A DNA stretch of 36,702 bases from Hypsibius dujardini (lineage: Eukaryota > Tardigrada > Eutardigrada > Parachela > Hypsibiidae): assembly GCA_001579985.1 (NCBI GenBank), contig LRSR01014194.1, forward strand, positions 4,360-41,061, given 5' to 3'. Position 1 is the first letter of the stretch. Each line of letters opens with the position of its first letter. The notes under the pieces were generated by a model. That model had not been told where the DNA came from and ran no database searches. It was given only the letters and a program-made list of their open reading frames with translations. The position numbers and the translations under genes are program-made. Positions 27,301 to 36,702 of the stretch are shown one piece after another.

Positions 27301-28366
27301 AAACCGTATTACTATTGTTTAGTCAATCCAAACACCAGGCATCTTTTTATACGTCACCATAAAAGAGAACATACCATAAAAGACTGTCCATTCAGCCACT
27401 GGCAATGTAAGCACAGGTTTAAGATACCATGCGCGAGTCAGATTTGCCAGTAAAGCAGTGAAGCTTTTGAAACGTACCTCACACATTTTATACCGAAAAG
27501 CATCGTTCTCATGGGCAGTGATGAGGCGGATGAAGAGATCAGTGACAGCGGTCACATTTAAGTGCTTCAAAGTCATGTCCAGAAAGGCCTCCTTCCGACT
27601 CAGATATTCCAGCACCTTTGAAACCACACAAGGCGCAAATAGATCCTCCGACCGATATACATACTACTGTAGTAGTACATACTTCATTAGGTCGACGAGC
27701 TATCAAGAGACCGAAGGTGCGTGTGACAAAGCTAGTAAGGATGGGATTGAGCGTCTCCGTGGTGTCGAAAATGTCCAGGAGGCAGTCGAGATATTCCGGA
27801 CCCTGTGTCAGCGCTTCCGTCATCTCCGGCACGTCGGCGTTCAGCATTTCGCATGACACGGTAGCATCCCTATAATATGTTGATGATGATAAGCATATTT
27901 GCAATGATTACCAACAAACGAGAGGAAGATCCGTAATTACTTGAAACGGTTCTTGGCGTCCACTTCTCCCGGTGGTTCCTTGGTGATCAAATTCACCATC
28001 TCCAGTAAAATATCCTTCCGAACAAGCCTGGAAAAATACTTGACGGATGATCAAAGTGAAATGAAAGCCGCCAAAAGAGAAACGTTCCATCCAGCGAATC
28101 AATCAAGCAAGCAAGCAAACAAAAGAGCAATCGATGACGTACACTTTGATAAGCTGCGGATTCCTGGCCTTTGTCTCCTGTATGCAGTCCTCTTTCTCCA
28201 ACAGTGAAGCTAATGTGACGCTCTACAAGACCAATTAAAACGTCATTCGCCTGTACCAACGAAAAGGACCCGTGACACCTTGGTTTACCTCAGTTTCGTG
28301 GGCCAAAAGTACATCCTGCACCGAGGACTCCTTCGCCGTCATCGATTCAAACTTGCTCCAAAACAT
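24345..28366 (-). CDS. PPP6R: PP6 regulatory subunit, SAPS domain protein
   Basis: SAPS-domain partner that binds and targets the PP6 catalytic subunit. 22 exons: 28366-28289, 28222-28143, 28027-27941, 27869-27683, 27615-27478, 27398-27375, 27296-27106, 27033-26920, 26857-26662, 26598-26540, 26478-26373, 26296-26235, 26175-26100, 26030-25966, 25904-25795, 25724-25639, 25579-25535, 25471-25401, 25334-25281, 25218-25007, 24948-24762, 24645-24345. Sum 842 aa (human PPP6R1-3 are about 870-970). It starts MFWSKFESM like its human relatives, then LLEKEDCIQETKARNPQLI, TKEPPGEVDAKNRFK, LTSFVTRTFGLLIARRPNE and WNSFFHAQVQNC. After the SAPS fold come an acidic run (NDDEYDDEYDDDDDDM) and a Ser/Pro-rich acidic tail ending MESLDMDTS. 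One exon is only 24 nt. CATTTCAG lies 24 nt before the ATG. Confidence 0.93.
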
Positions 28367-29539
28367 GGTGATGGCAGGTGGGATAATCTGAAATGAAGGG
28401 CAAGAAACGGATCATAAGTCGCAGAGCGGCAGGCATTTATTGTAATGTATTATAACCAATCAAAGAATCAAGCAAGCGAGCCGCACATAAAGTCACAGCT
28501 CATTTCACATTGATCAACAAATCAAACCGAACCATTTAGAACAAGTGTTGTCTCCACTTTGGTAGCAATTTTACTAATTGTTAGATTCAACATTTCACTA
28601 AAATAGAGAATGCACGATCAAAATCTGCAATAATATCTTTGGTGCAAAGTGTTTCCAACGGCAAAGGTGGAAAGGAAAGAAAACTGAAACTGATCAAAAT
28701 TTCAAGCAATCAAGCAGCGAGCCACATAGACAAACGCACAGCTGATGCCACAAATATATCTCCAACTCCCGAATCAATCAACGAATCAAGCGAGGCCAAA
28801 TACGTGACAATGTAGCAGCCACCTCTTGGCCACAACTGTTCGACATTCATCCCACAAATATCTCCAACGAAAAGATGGGATCATCAACAGTTTAAAAGAG
28901 CTGTCAAGTCATGAAAAATATTGTGGAAAAGGCAATGCAACTGCGCAGAGATGGGTAATTTGCAGGGGTGTTAAATGATTAAATTGGCCTCATTACTCAC
29001 CTCCAGCAACAACTACAGTATTAGCTTCTTTCCCTCGATGATGTCGGACGTTGATCCCACTAGCTGGATACTGCCAAATGAAGCACAGTCACTTTCCTCT
29101 CAACTCGATCCCTAACATGTCCAATCCATTCATCCAGAAAAAGGCAAGCAAACCACCCAAAAGATGGATGATGACAACGAATGGGAAGTGAAATTGTGCA
29201 CACAGGGGGCGTAACCAAACATTTAAGGGGTGGGCAAATTTATGCCCCCCCCCGGGGGACAGTTTGCTGAAAATTCCTTTTTCCAGTTCTCCAAAAAAAA
29301 GGTCTAATCATAGTTTTGGAAGCAAAAAGTTCATTTGCGTTGCGGTTACAGTAGATTGAGGAATTTAAAAGAACTTTGTGAGTAGAAATATTTTCGATCG
29401 CGTCGATTCTGCGGGAAGAAGTAGAGCAGGCAAATTGTTTTTTTGACTGGTTTGTTTTAGTGCCTATTGGTGATATCTTTGGTGTTGTTGCAAATTTTGC
29501 CCTGCTTAAATTTATATTTGGACGGCGATTTGATTGAAT
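28367..29539. promoter_or_regulatory. Divergent intergenic region PPP6R / PPIG
   Basis: 1.17 kb between two outward-facing starts; no gene seen. It carries an imperfect duplication: AAGCAAGCGAGCC...CACAGCT at about 28470-28500 resembles about 28710-28742, and CACAAATATATCTCCAAC (about 28749) resembles CACAAATATCTCCAAC (about 28853). A C10G5 run sits at about 29246-29260. Confidence 0.45.
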
Positions 29540-32325
29540 ATGCCCAGCAAGGAGGGAGGCCATCTGCGGAAGCGATGCTACTTGGACGTTGCCATTGGGG
29601 ATGGACCGGCTGGACGGATCGTAATTGAATGCTACGATGATATTGTCCCTCGAACGGCGGAAAACTTTCGCGGAATCTGCACCGCCGAATACGGAATGGG
29701 CCAGTCGACGGGGAAAAAGTTGTCCTATGTAGGGGTCTTGTTTCATCGCGTTATTCCCGGGTTTATGATCCAAGCTGGAGACTTTAGCGGTATGTAACAC
29801 TTGCCAATAAATGCTGTTGATTGATTGGTCGATCGAATCGGTGGCAATCTGTATGGTTGTTCGGTCGATTTATTGATTGATTGCAAGTGTAATCCATGAT
29901 GGGTGTTGTGGTATTGAGCAGACCAATGCCCGGTTGCCGGTGCTTCATTCCTCTCTTTATTTTGTTGGAAGATGAAATATCTCAGTTGTACTTTAATTAG
30001 GCGCACATTTTATTTTGCAGCTTTTGACGGCACTGGCGGCGAGTCGATTTACGGCGGAAAATTTGCGGTACAGTCAATAGAATTTGACTGTTGATGTTGA
30101 GTTATTTTGAGCTTTGAAAAAGAAATGTGACTTTTTGCGTGTTTGCAGGATGAGAACTTTCAGGTGAAACACGACCGGCCCTATCTCGTCTCCATGGCTA
30201 ATGCTGGGAAGAATATGAATGGATCACAGTTCTTTATCACTTGCGTTCCTTGCCCAAGTAAGTTTGTAATACTCTTTGAGATGTGCATTTTTGCAGGATG
30301 AAAATGACCCCTTGTGCTTGTGCATGTGGGACTCTTTGTCTTTCCTATTGGCTTCTGTCTTTCTCATTATATTACAAGCCTGTCTGTTTGTCTAAGTTGG
30401 CTCGGTCCATTTGTTGCAGCACTGGATGGAAAGCACGTCATCTTTGGCCATGTCATTGCCGGTATTGTAAGTTATCTCTTGTGCTAAAGGAAGGATCCCT
30501 TTTGATTGTCGACTGCACCTTGCACTAAATTTTGTCTTTGTTTGTGGATAGGAAGTGGTGCAGGCCATCGAACAGACCAAGACTGACGCCAACGATCGTC
30601 CCCTTGTACCGGTGAAGATTGTCAAATCTGGCGAGCTTGTCCCGGTATTTCCTCAAGGCAAGGCCTCCTCCAAGTCCAAGAAGAAGAAACGCGCCAAATC
30701 CATCTCATCTTCTTCTTCCGATTCGGTGGTGGATTTGGAGCAGAAGAGGGAAAAGAAAGTCAAGAAAAAGGCCGCTAAACTGGAGAAGAAGCGCATAAAA
30801 GAGGAAGAAGAGCTGAAAGCAGCACAACCGCAAGGCAAGTATCTTATTCATCGCTTGTCAGTGACTTTCTTCAGTGCATTTTAAAGCTAAACCTTATGCT
30901 AGCATTAATCGAAATTTGCTGTGGGCTATCTCAAACACGGGTGCTATTGCTTATAATTTTTGGTTGTTTTTTCTTTCAGCATACTGCACAATTCGACCGG
31001 AAGAGATTCCAGACATTCCGCAGAACAAATTCCTCGAGCGACGCAGCAGTCCTCGGCCGGTGGTGTTGTCCGTCGCCGCGGACACTACCAATCCAAAACT
31101 GGATGCCAGTACCGTCGTAACTAGTGCTGGTGTTCGTTCGGAAAAGGATAATCGCAATACGTCATACATCCGACCGGCGCGCCGAGATTGCGATGGAATT
31201 GCCATCAAGGGTCGCGGTGCGGTTCGTTATTCTCGTCGCAGTGCCACTCCTCCTCATTGGCAATCTCGACCGGTAAATTTATCCTTCCGACCTCCGCCAC
31301 ACCAGACGGCCAACGATCAAACAAGGTACAAAATAGGATTCTAAGGAAATATATTGTTTACAATTTAATGCATTTTTTCCAGTTCAATAAAACAGTTGAT
31401 TTTGTGTATTTTTGTGAGGAATCGTGGAATACATAATTCTAGTCCACTTAAAGTAAAGGCTCAAGCCGAAAATGGCTAGAGCAAAAGTGGTCTCAATTTC
31501 AAAGGGCCTGCTTCTTTGACATCATTTTACAGCAGGAGGTTGACGCTTATACACTCTTGTGGTGTTATTTCTCAGAAAGCCGCCTGGAAATGGGGAAAGT
31601 AAGAAAGAAGTTGGAGATAGCGAGTCACAATCACGACGGAACGGATCAGCGCGGAAGAGCCGGTCTCCCGGAGAAGGACGGCGTCGGAGTCACAGCCGTG
31701 AGGTTGACCGCAAGTACCGTTCGCAGAAAAAGTTTTCTTCCAGCCCGGACGAGCCTGTCAGTCGTCAACGAGACGCGAAGCGGTCTGTCAGTCCATCTGC
31801 GAACGAACAGAACGCCAGCAAGTCTCCCGATACGGGTTCTCGTTCTCGTGGTCTCACCAAAGCAGATGGTGAGAGCCCTGCTACTAATCTACATCTTTAT
31901 GTAGAGATCCGTCTCACTGATTTTTCTTTTGTCTGTTTGCCTGTTTATTTTTTGGTTGTGATTTCTCTCTGTCTGTCTATTTGTCTGTGTGACTGTGTCT
32001 GTCTGTCTGTCTGTAAGCCAGTCCGTCTCTCATCCGGCCATATTAGTTACCAGACCGCCCTTACATCCAGGCGATCCCATTGGTAACCATGCCTTTGATT
32101 TGTTTTTTAGCTGGACATGCCAAAGAAAAGCGTCATTCTCTGAGCCGTGAAAGAAAAAATGGGAGCATGGAGCGAAGTTTGTCGCGCAATCGAAACGAAA
32201 AATCGGGTAGGCATCATCATTATCATCATCATAGCAAGCGACGCGATCGCAGTGGCAGTGGCAGTGAAGGTGGAGGCAAAAAGCCAAGCGTTTCTCGAGA
32301 TCGGAAGCGTCGCAGTCGGTCTTGA
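29540..32325 (+). CDS. PPIG: Nuclear SR-rich cyclophilin (PPIG/NKTR type)
   Basis: Peptidyl-prolyl isomerase fused to an Arg/Ser-rich tail, expected in splicing speckles. Exons: 29540-29789, 30021-30067, 30149-30257, 30420-30466, 30552-30834, 30980-31325, 31576-31868, 32111-32325; 529 aa. The cyclophilin domain (about 10-180) shows [46 protein letters not shown] and [11 protein letters not shown] Lys/Ser-rich stretch (about 200-245) follows, then [17 protein letters not shown] and [18 protein letters not shown], which are shared with PPIG and NKTR as I know them, and then a tail rich in RS and KRRSRS. The fifth intron has a GC donor (CAAG/GCAAGT at 30835) that gives the only phase matching the family. 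AATAAA at 32728-32733. Confidence 0.93.
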
Positions 32326-32727
32326 GGATGATGAATTAGTGAAGCCAATCGGATTGAATCGCTCCGAACCGAAGTGGAATGTGAGCGAGTAGTTAGTTAA
32401 ATGTTATGGCTTCTGTTGATGCAGCTGCATGCCGGCTTCTGATCGCCCCTTTTTGCTGGTAATATTTGTTAGTATTGCTAGGGCATATTTTTGGGCTTTT
32501 AATGACAGACGCTTGATGACTTTTTTTCTTACGTTTGGCCTATGCAGTAACTAACTACTTCGCGTGTGACTGTGGAAAGATGAAAAAGGCAAAAGTGGTG
32601 GCGTTGCTTGTGTTGTGGATGCGATAAGGCAATCTTGGTGTGTCGGGGTGGAAGGCCTTATCCGAATAGTCATCTAAAAGCATGCATTCATCTTGGGTTT
32701 GACTTGAGCGTCTTAGTAGTGTATACA

Positions 32728-32733
32728 AATAAA
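32728..32733 (+). terminator. Poly(A) signal of PPIG abutting the next gene
   Basis: AATAAA, 402 nt after the PPIG stop and only 20 nt before the ATG of the GT31 gene. Confidence 0.6.
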
Positions 32734-32753
32734 AAGTAGCTTTTGCTTTTAGA

Positions 32754-34754
32754 ATGGTCTGGTTATGGAATATCAAAAGTATTTTCTCCTATAATGTCTT
32801 TCGGATGATGATAGTATTGGCTTGTTGGATGGGAATAATTCGGTTCGCCCGGAGAGTGATGTCCCAAGATGAAATGAAGCCGGTTGAGTTTGACGAAAAT
32901 ACACATCCGTTTGAGTATATTCGGCTTAAACTGCAAGCTGCTTATTCTTTGGAGGGTGATGGCAATTTTACTCATCATCATCTGGCGGCTGCAGCTGCAC
33001 CAGATTCCGCGGTCGAACTTTCGCCGGAACGCCCCTCAGCACCTGCAATGGACGAATTGAACGGTTAACAATATTTCTTTCAAAAAAGCAACTTATCGGA
33101 TAAATGTTCTTAAAAAAAGTTGACCGGCTACGTTTGATTAATGTCGTCATCACTGAAACTACATTATGTCAGTATGTGTACCGTACAATTTGGGAAAGAA
33201 GTAATGGAGTGTTTTACAGAAAAAGAAGACGACTCAAGGCGACCATTGCCACCCAGCATGGAATTCACTTATGCAGATTTAAATGTGACATTTTGTCAGG
33301 AGGCGAAGAAGGCAGCTGTCTTCCTCTTGGTCATCGTGCATTCTGCTCCGGCACATTTCCTGGTACTAGAAATAAGACATTCCGTGTTGTCTTGATCGCT
33401 TATTCGCAAGGCTTATTTTTTTAATTTTAGAACCGGCAATTGATCCGTCAGACATGGGCTAATTCTGCCTGGCAAGAGAAGCAAAACTTTACTGTCCTCT
33501 TTCTTATGGGCCGGTCAGTGAGTGAAGCCGTTGAAGCAAAGGTTAGTGCGGGGCAAAGAGTATTACTGCAACGCAAAGTATCTTTGTACAGTGTACAGTG
33601 TACTGTACTCGGTAGATGGCAGAGGAGAGCAAGGAGTTTGGTGACGTGCTGCAGTATGAAGACTACCTCGACTCATATCGAAATCTCACCTACAAGAACC
33701 TCGCTGGCCTCTACTTTCTCTCCCGCAAATGTCCCAACAAGGCCTTCCAATTTCTCCTCAAAACCGATGATGGTAAGTAAGCAATGTGGAATGACTAAAG
33801 GTATTTGATGGGTTTATACTTGGCAGACATGTTCCTCTATCTACGACCCATCGTGTCGTACCTCCGACAGGAAGCATACTGCTCACGCTTTCAACCTCTC
33901 ACCATCATGTGTGCAGAATTCCAACGGAAAGAAATTGTCCAGCGCAGCAAGAGTAGCAAGTGGTAATGTAATACTATCGCATCAGTCCAGGCTCTAATAA
34001 TGTTGCATTTATATTATTAGGCACGTGCCATGGGCGTTATTTGGAGAGAAGCACTATCCACCCTACTGTTAGTAACTTAATTACTTCACTTACGATGTAA
34101 AATCACTTCAAAAATTGCACTTTTTAATTAAGGCTACGGAGGAGGCTACATTCTGACCAACAATCTAGTCGGTCTTCTTGCTGAAGCAGCTAAAGGTGTG
34201 CCATATTACTGGATTGATGGTAAGGCGAGAAACTTATTAATGCCATCTAGAATCATCAATAAAGGTTTCTGTTTAATAAATAATTCCGTAGATGTCTTTG
34301 TTACTGGTTTCACGGCCCGCCAAGTCCCAAATGTCAAACATCTCCAGCTGCCAGGCCAAAATCCCATAAAAGGTACTAGAAGAAAATCGATTTGCCGGGT
34401 ATTTCCTTTCCTTGATTGTCGTAAGAATTACTAGTATGAGATACTGATTACACAGGTTTCAAGTGTGATCCACAGTGCCGGAAGAAGAATGGACGCTGGT
34501 TTATCCACACCCTTCAGGTACTCTACTCTACCTGTGACTTATTTCTCATTGACCAAGCCTTTTTTGCACGGCAGAGGGTAGATTTGTTAGAGTCATACTT
34601 CCGACCGCTGAAAAAGGAGGGTCTCATTGTGGACAAGGTAGTCAGCAGTTGCGATATCACAACACCTGCCGGGAAAGGGAATAAAGCCACAAGTACATCC
34701 AAGTTTAAGCAGCTTCCTCCGAGACCGGTCAAGAGCAAGACCATCACGGGTTAA
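32754..34754 (+). CDS. GT31 beta-1,3-galactosyl/N-acetylglucosaminyltransferase
   Basis: Golgi type II membrane glycosyltransferase adding a beta-1,3-linked sugar from a UDP donor. Ten exons: 32754-33063, 33220-33362, 33431-33541, 33616-33772, 33827-33962, 34021-34067, 34133-34219, 34292-34372, 34456-34517, 34575-34754; 437 aa. A membrane anchor lies at about 12-31, followed by a stem (to about 115) with a GDGNFTHHH stretch and Ala/Pro-rich sequence. Family motifs: FLLVIVHSAPAHF, RQLIRQTWA, VLFLMGRS, DYLDSYRNLTYKN, the metal-binding KTDDDMFLYL, YPPYCYGGGYILT and DDVFVTGF. The specific sugar cannot be read from sequence. The C-terminal about 60 aa is Lys-rich and not shared with relatives I know. 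TTTTGCTTTTAG ends 1 nt before the ATG. Confidence 0.92.
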
Positions 34755-35153
34755 TTATCACGACGTACAGCTACACAGTACCTGGATGGAGGACAGCCAT
34801 TCAAGAGACATCTCATTTTGTGCAGTATTAGTGCCCTCTCTATAAGACCATTATATAAACAACAGTAGAAATGTATTTACCGGTCATGCCGTGTGAAAGA
34901 AGAAGCAAATCAACTAATTGAAATGAGATAATTTAAGTTGATTTGCAACTGCAAGGTCATTGGACAGAGGATATCTATAGTAGCTCGAGAGGAAGATACT
35001 CGAGTGCAAGGGCGGTCGACAAGTGTCTACTTGTCAGAGCAAGGTCACTTATAACTCATGTAAAAGAATAGACATCCAACCATCATCATGGACATACCGT
35101 AGATAGTCACTTTGATTTTGTGTAACGTTTGAGCCGTTTGGGATAGTTTGTAT
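34755..35153. other. Intergenic region GT31 / cyanase
   Basis: 399 bp, no coding or RNA feature recognised; a CTCGAG-containing short inverted stretch (TAGCTCGAGAGGAAGATACTCGAG) lies at about 34980-35003. Confidence 0.4.
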
Positions 35154-36172
35154 ATGAAAAAAGTGTTTACCATGCCTTTGGTAGTGTCTTGTCTCCTTGT
35201 TGGCTTCACCATCACCACCGTCAACATGCTTATATTCCCAGGTATACCACATTCAACACTATTATTATATTCCTCCTGGGTACGTTAGATCTATGTGTTG
35301 TTTAAGGGGTTTCGGCTGGAATAGACTGCGGTATTGCCGGACAATGCCCAAACATTCTCAGCGATTCCACCAAAAAATACTGCTGCAGAACGGAAGGCGT
35401 GGCAGTAAGCTTGCTTCTTTGTGTTCTCATCCTTTTTGATAAGTTCCTTATACGATAATCCCGTTGGCTATTTATCCCAAGATTGGTTACTGTTGCGATG
35501 CGAACGATTACGCCAAGTTCCCTTTCGACGGACCAACAAAGGATTTCAACCCACAGTCGAGTAAGTAACTTGTAACTAATATGAATGAATGAAGACCAGA
35601 GAGTTGAGATTGCGTTTTGATCCTTCCTGACAGATAGTGTTGGAGGAGGAGAAACTCCCTCAGCAGTCACCAACAAAAGCAACGAGAGCAAGATTCCACT
35701 GGAAATTGTGCAGTCACAGTATCGTCAAGGGCCGCGTCAAGTCCTCACCGACACCATCATTGAGGCTAAACTCCGCAAGAACCTTACCTTTGAACAGATT
35801 GCTCAAGGTACAGGGTTGAGTTTGGTCTACGTCACATCTGCGCTGCTTGGTCAACATCCCCTACCGGCAAAAGCTGCCAAGATCGTGGGTCAACAACTGG
35901 GCCTGAGCAAGCAAGACTGCAAACTCTTACAAACCATTCCACAACGAAGAGCTGGAGGAGGACCAAGTGACCCAACTATTGCTCGCTTCTCCGAGATGAT
36001 TCACCTCTACGAACGGACATTGAAGGTTCTCGTTCATGAACAGTTTGGCGATGGGGTTGTCAGTGCAGTCAACTTCAAAATTAACCTCACCAAGGTCCCC
36101 GATCCGGAAGGTGGTCATCGTGCCATCATCACTCTTGACGGAAAGTTCCAGCCTTTTAAGCCATTTAAATAA
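35154..36172 (+). CDS. cynS: Cyanate hydratase (cyanase) with signal peptide and Cys-rich leader
   Basis: Cyanase converts cyanate plus bicarbonate to CO2 and carbamate, which yields ammonia. Exons: 35154-35241, 35307-35404, 35482-35560, 35634-36172; all GT-AG, in phase, 267 aa (bacterial enzymes are about 156 aa). Residues about 110-266 are a full cyanase: [25 protein letters not shown], then the catalytic trio Arg206 and Glu209 (ARFSEM) and Ser232 ([11 protein letters not shown]), ending [13 protein letters not shown]. The first about 25 residues ([17 protein letters not shown]...) are a signal peptide. Residues 30-88 carry six Cys, including two CC pairs ([15 protein letters not shown]). 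A linker (about 89-108) follows, with two potential N-glycosylation sites. Introns and codon use match the neighbours, so this is an integrated gene, not contamination. A bacterial or fungal origin by transfer is possible. Confidence 0.9.
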
Positions 36173-36400
36173 TAGACTTGATTATTAGTGCCTTTTTAAT
36201 AAGAAACGACCATGTGTTTGCGCTGTTACATTTGTTAACCTTTCGCAAACTGGTCGGAGATGGAGCTGGGCTCTTTAAACCCAGTATCCATAATCACGCT
36301 ATGCATAATGCGCTACGGTGAGTTGTACATTTAAAAGACATGCTGGTATAGAAATGCGTTCATTAAGGTGACGTTATGTAATACGTACTTTTACTAGGGT

Positions 36401-36702
36401 CTGTTCGGAGGGATACATAACCTTAATTCTTATCCTTAAGTCCTTGTGACGTCACGTAAAGGGGCGGGGTATCGACTTAAGGTATGAGTTACGATAACTC
36501 TCATCCTTAAAAATCAAGTTTAAGAAAATGCTCCGTTGAAATCGTTTACATAAATCTCCGCTGCCAATGAACTTTACGACGAAACATAGTTGGGAAAGAA
36601 ATTTCATTTTGTCATTTTCTTGTGCTATTGGGAATGGGAACGTTCTGATTCTCATTCAGCGGTTTATTTTCTGGGGGCACTTTCTCAACGTTGGATAGCC
36701 GC
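36401..36702. mobile_element. Possible end of a DNA transposon, cut by the window edge
   Basis: After TTTTACTA the sequence starts GGGTCTGTTCGGAGGG, a form I associate with PIF/Harbinger-type ends (GGG start, CTA/TAA-like target). Inside lie a perfect GTGACGTCAC palindrome (36449-36458) and an imperfect hairpin around 36477-36511. The other terminus would be outside the window, so this is tentative. Confidence 0.3.

Noticed and set aside
29240-29800. 186-codon minus-strand ORF over the PPIG promoter and first exon
   Set aside because: Antisense to a clear cyclophilin exon with no resemblance to any family.
31926-32020. GTCT repeats extending the RS tail frame of the cyclophilin
   Set aside because: They follow a good GT donor at 31869 and lie inside the last intron; the frame resumes at 32111.
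35397-35443. A 39- or 47-nt intron in the cyanase leader (acceptor GATAAG)
   Set aside because: Shorter than any other intron here and out of phase with the strong GTAAGC donor; the acceptor at 35481 (CCCAAG) gives a 77-nt, in-phase intron.

Overview
The window is eukaryotic nuclear DNA. Almost every gene is split by short GT-AG introns (mostly 50-100 bp). The gene set is animal-type: a mitochondrial ribosomal protein S22, cullin-2, a THIK-like two-pore potassium channel, tubulin cofactor B, PP6 catalytic and SAPS regulatory subunits, an LC3-type Atg8, an ADAM17-like relic, an SR-cyclophilin and a GT31 glycosyltransferase. Gene density is very high, with 3' ends abutting or overlapping. Together this suggests a compact genome of an early-branching metazoan; a sponge (perhaps a glass sponge) is a guess, not shown.

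Layout, left to right: MRPS22 (+, 102-1870) converges on CUL2 (-, 5920-2128). A 3.5 kb gene-poor stretch follows. It holds a 706 bp terminal-inverted-repeat element and the decayed remains of a DNAJC28 gene. Next are a K2P channel (+, 9452-12744), a head-to-head pair of paralogous secreted proteins of a family I do not recognise (13578-12787 and 14052-14855), and TBCB (-, 16652-15048) sharing a 310 bp promoter interval with PPP6C (+, 16963-18453). An LC3-like Atg8 (-, 21154-19189) and an ADAM17-like pseudogene (-, about 24150-21970) follow. The PP6 regulatory subunit PPP6R (-, 28366-24345) is head-to-head with an SR-cyclophilin of the PPIG/NKTR type (+, 29540-32325). Last come a GT31 beta-1,3-glycosyltransferase (+, 32754-34754) and a cyanase carrying a signal peptide and Cys-rich leader (+, 35154-36172).

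Exon joins below were worked out by hand from splice sites, phase and family resemblance. Every intact gene model sums to a multiple of three and comes close to the known family length.

Links between genes: PPP6C and its SAPS partner lie within about 6 kb of each other, with the Atg8 gene and the ADAM17 relic between them. The most unusual items are the secreted cyanase fusion, the Atg8 that already ends in its conjugation glycine, the divergent unknown secreted pair, the two unitary pseudogenes (DNAJC28, ADAM17), and a (TTGA)n motif in introns that is almost always on the sense strand.
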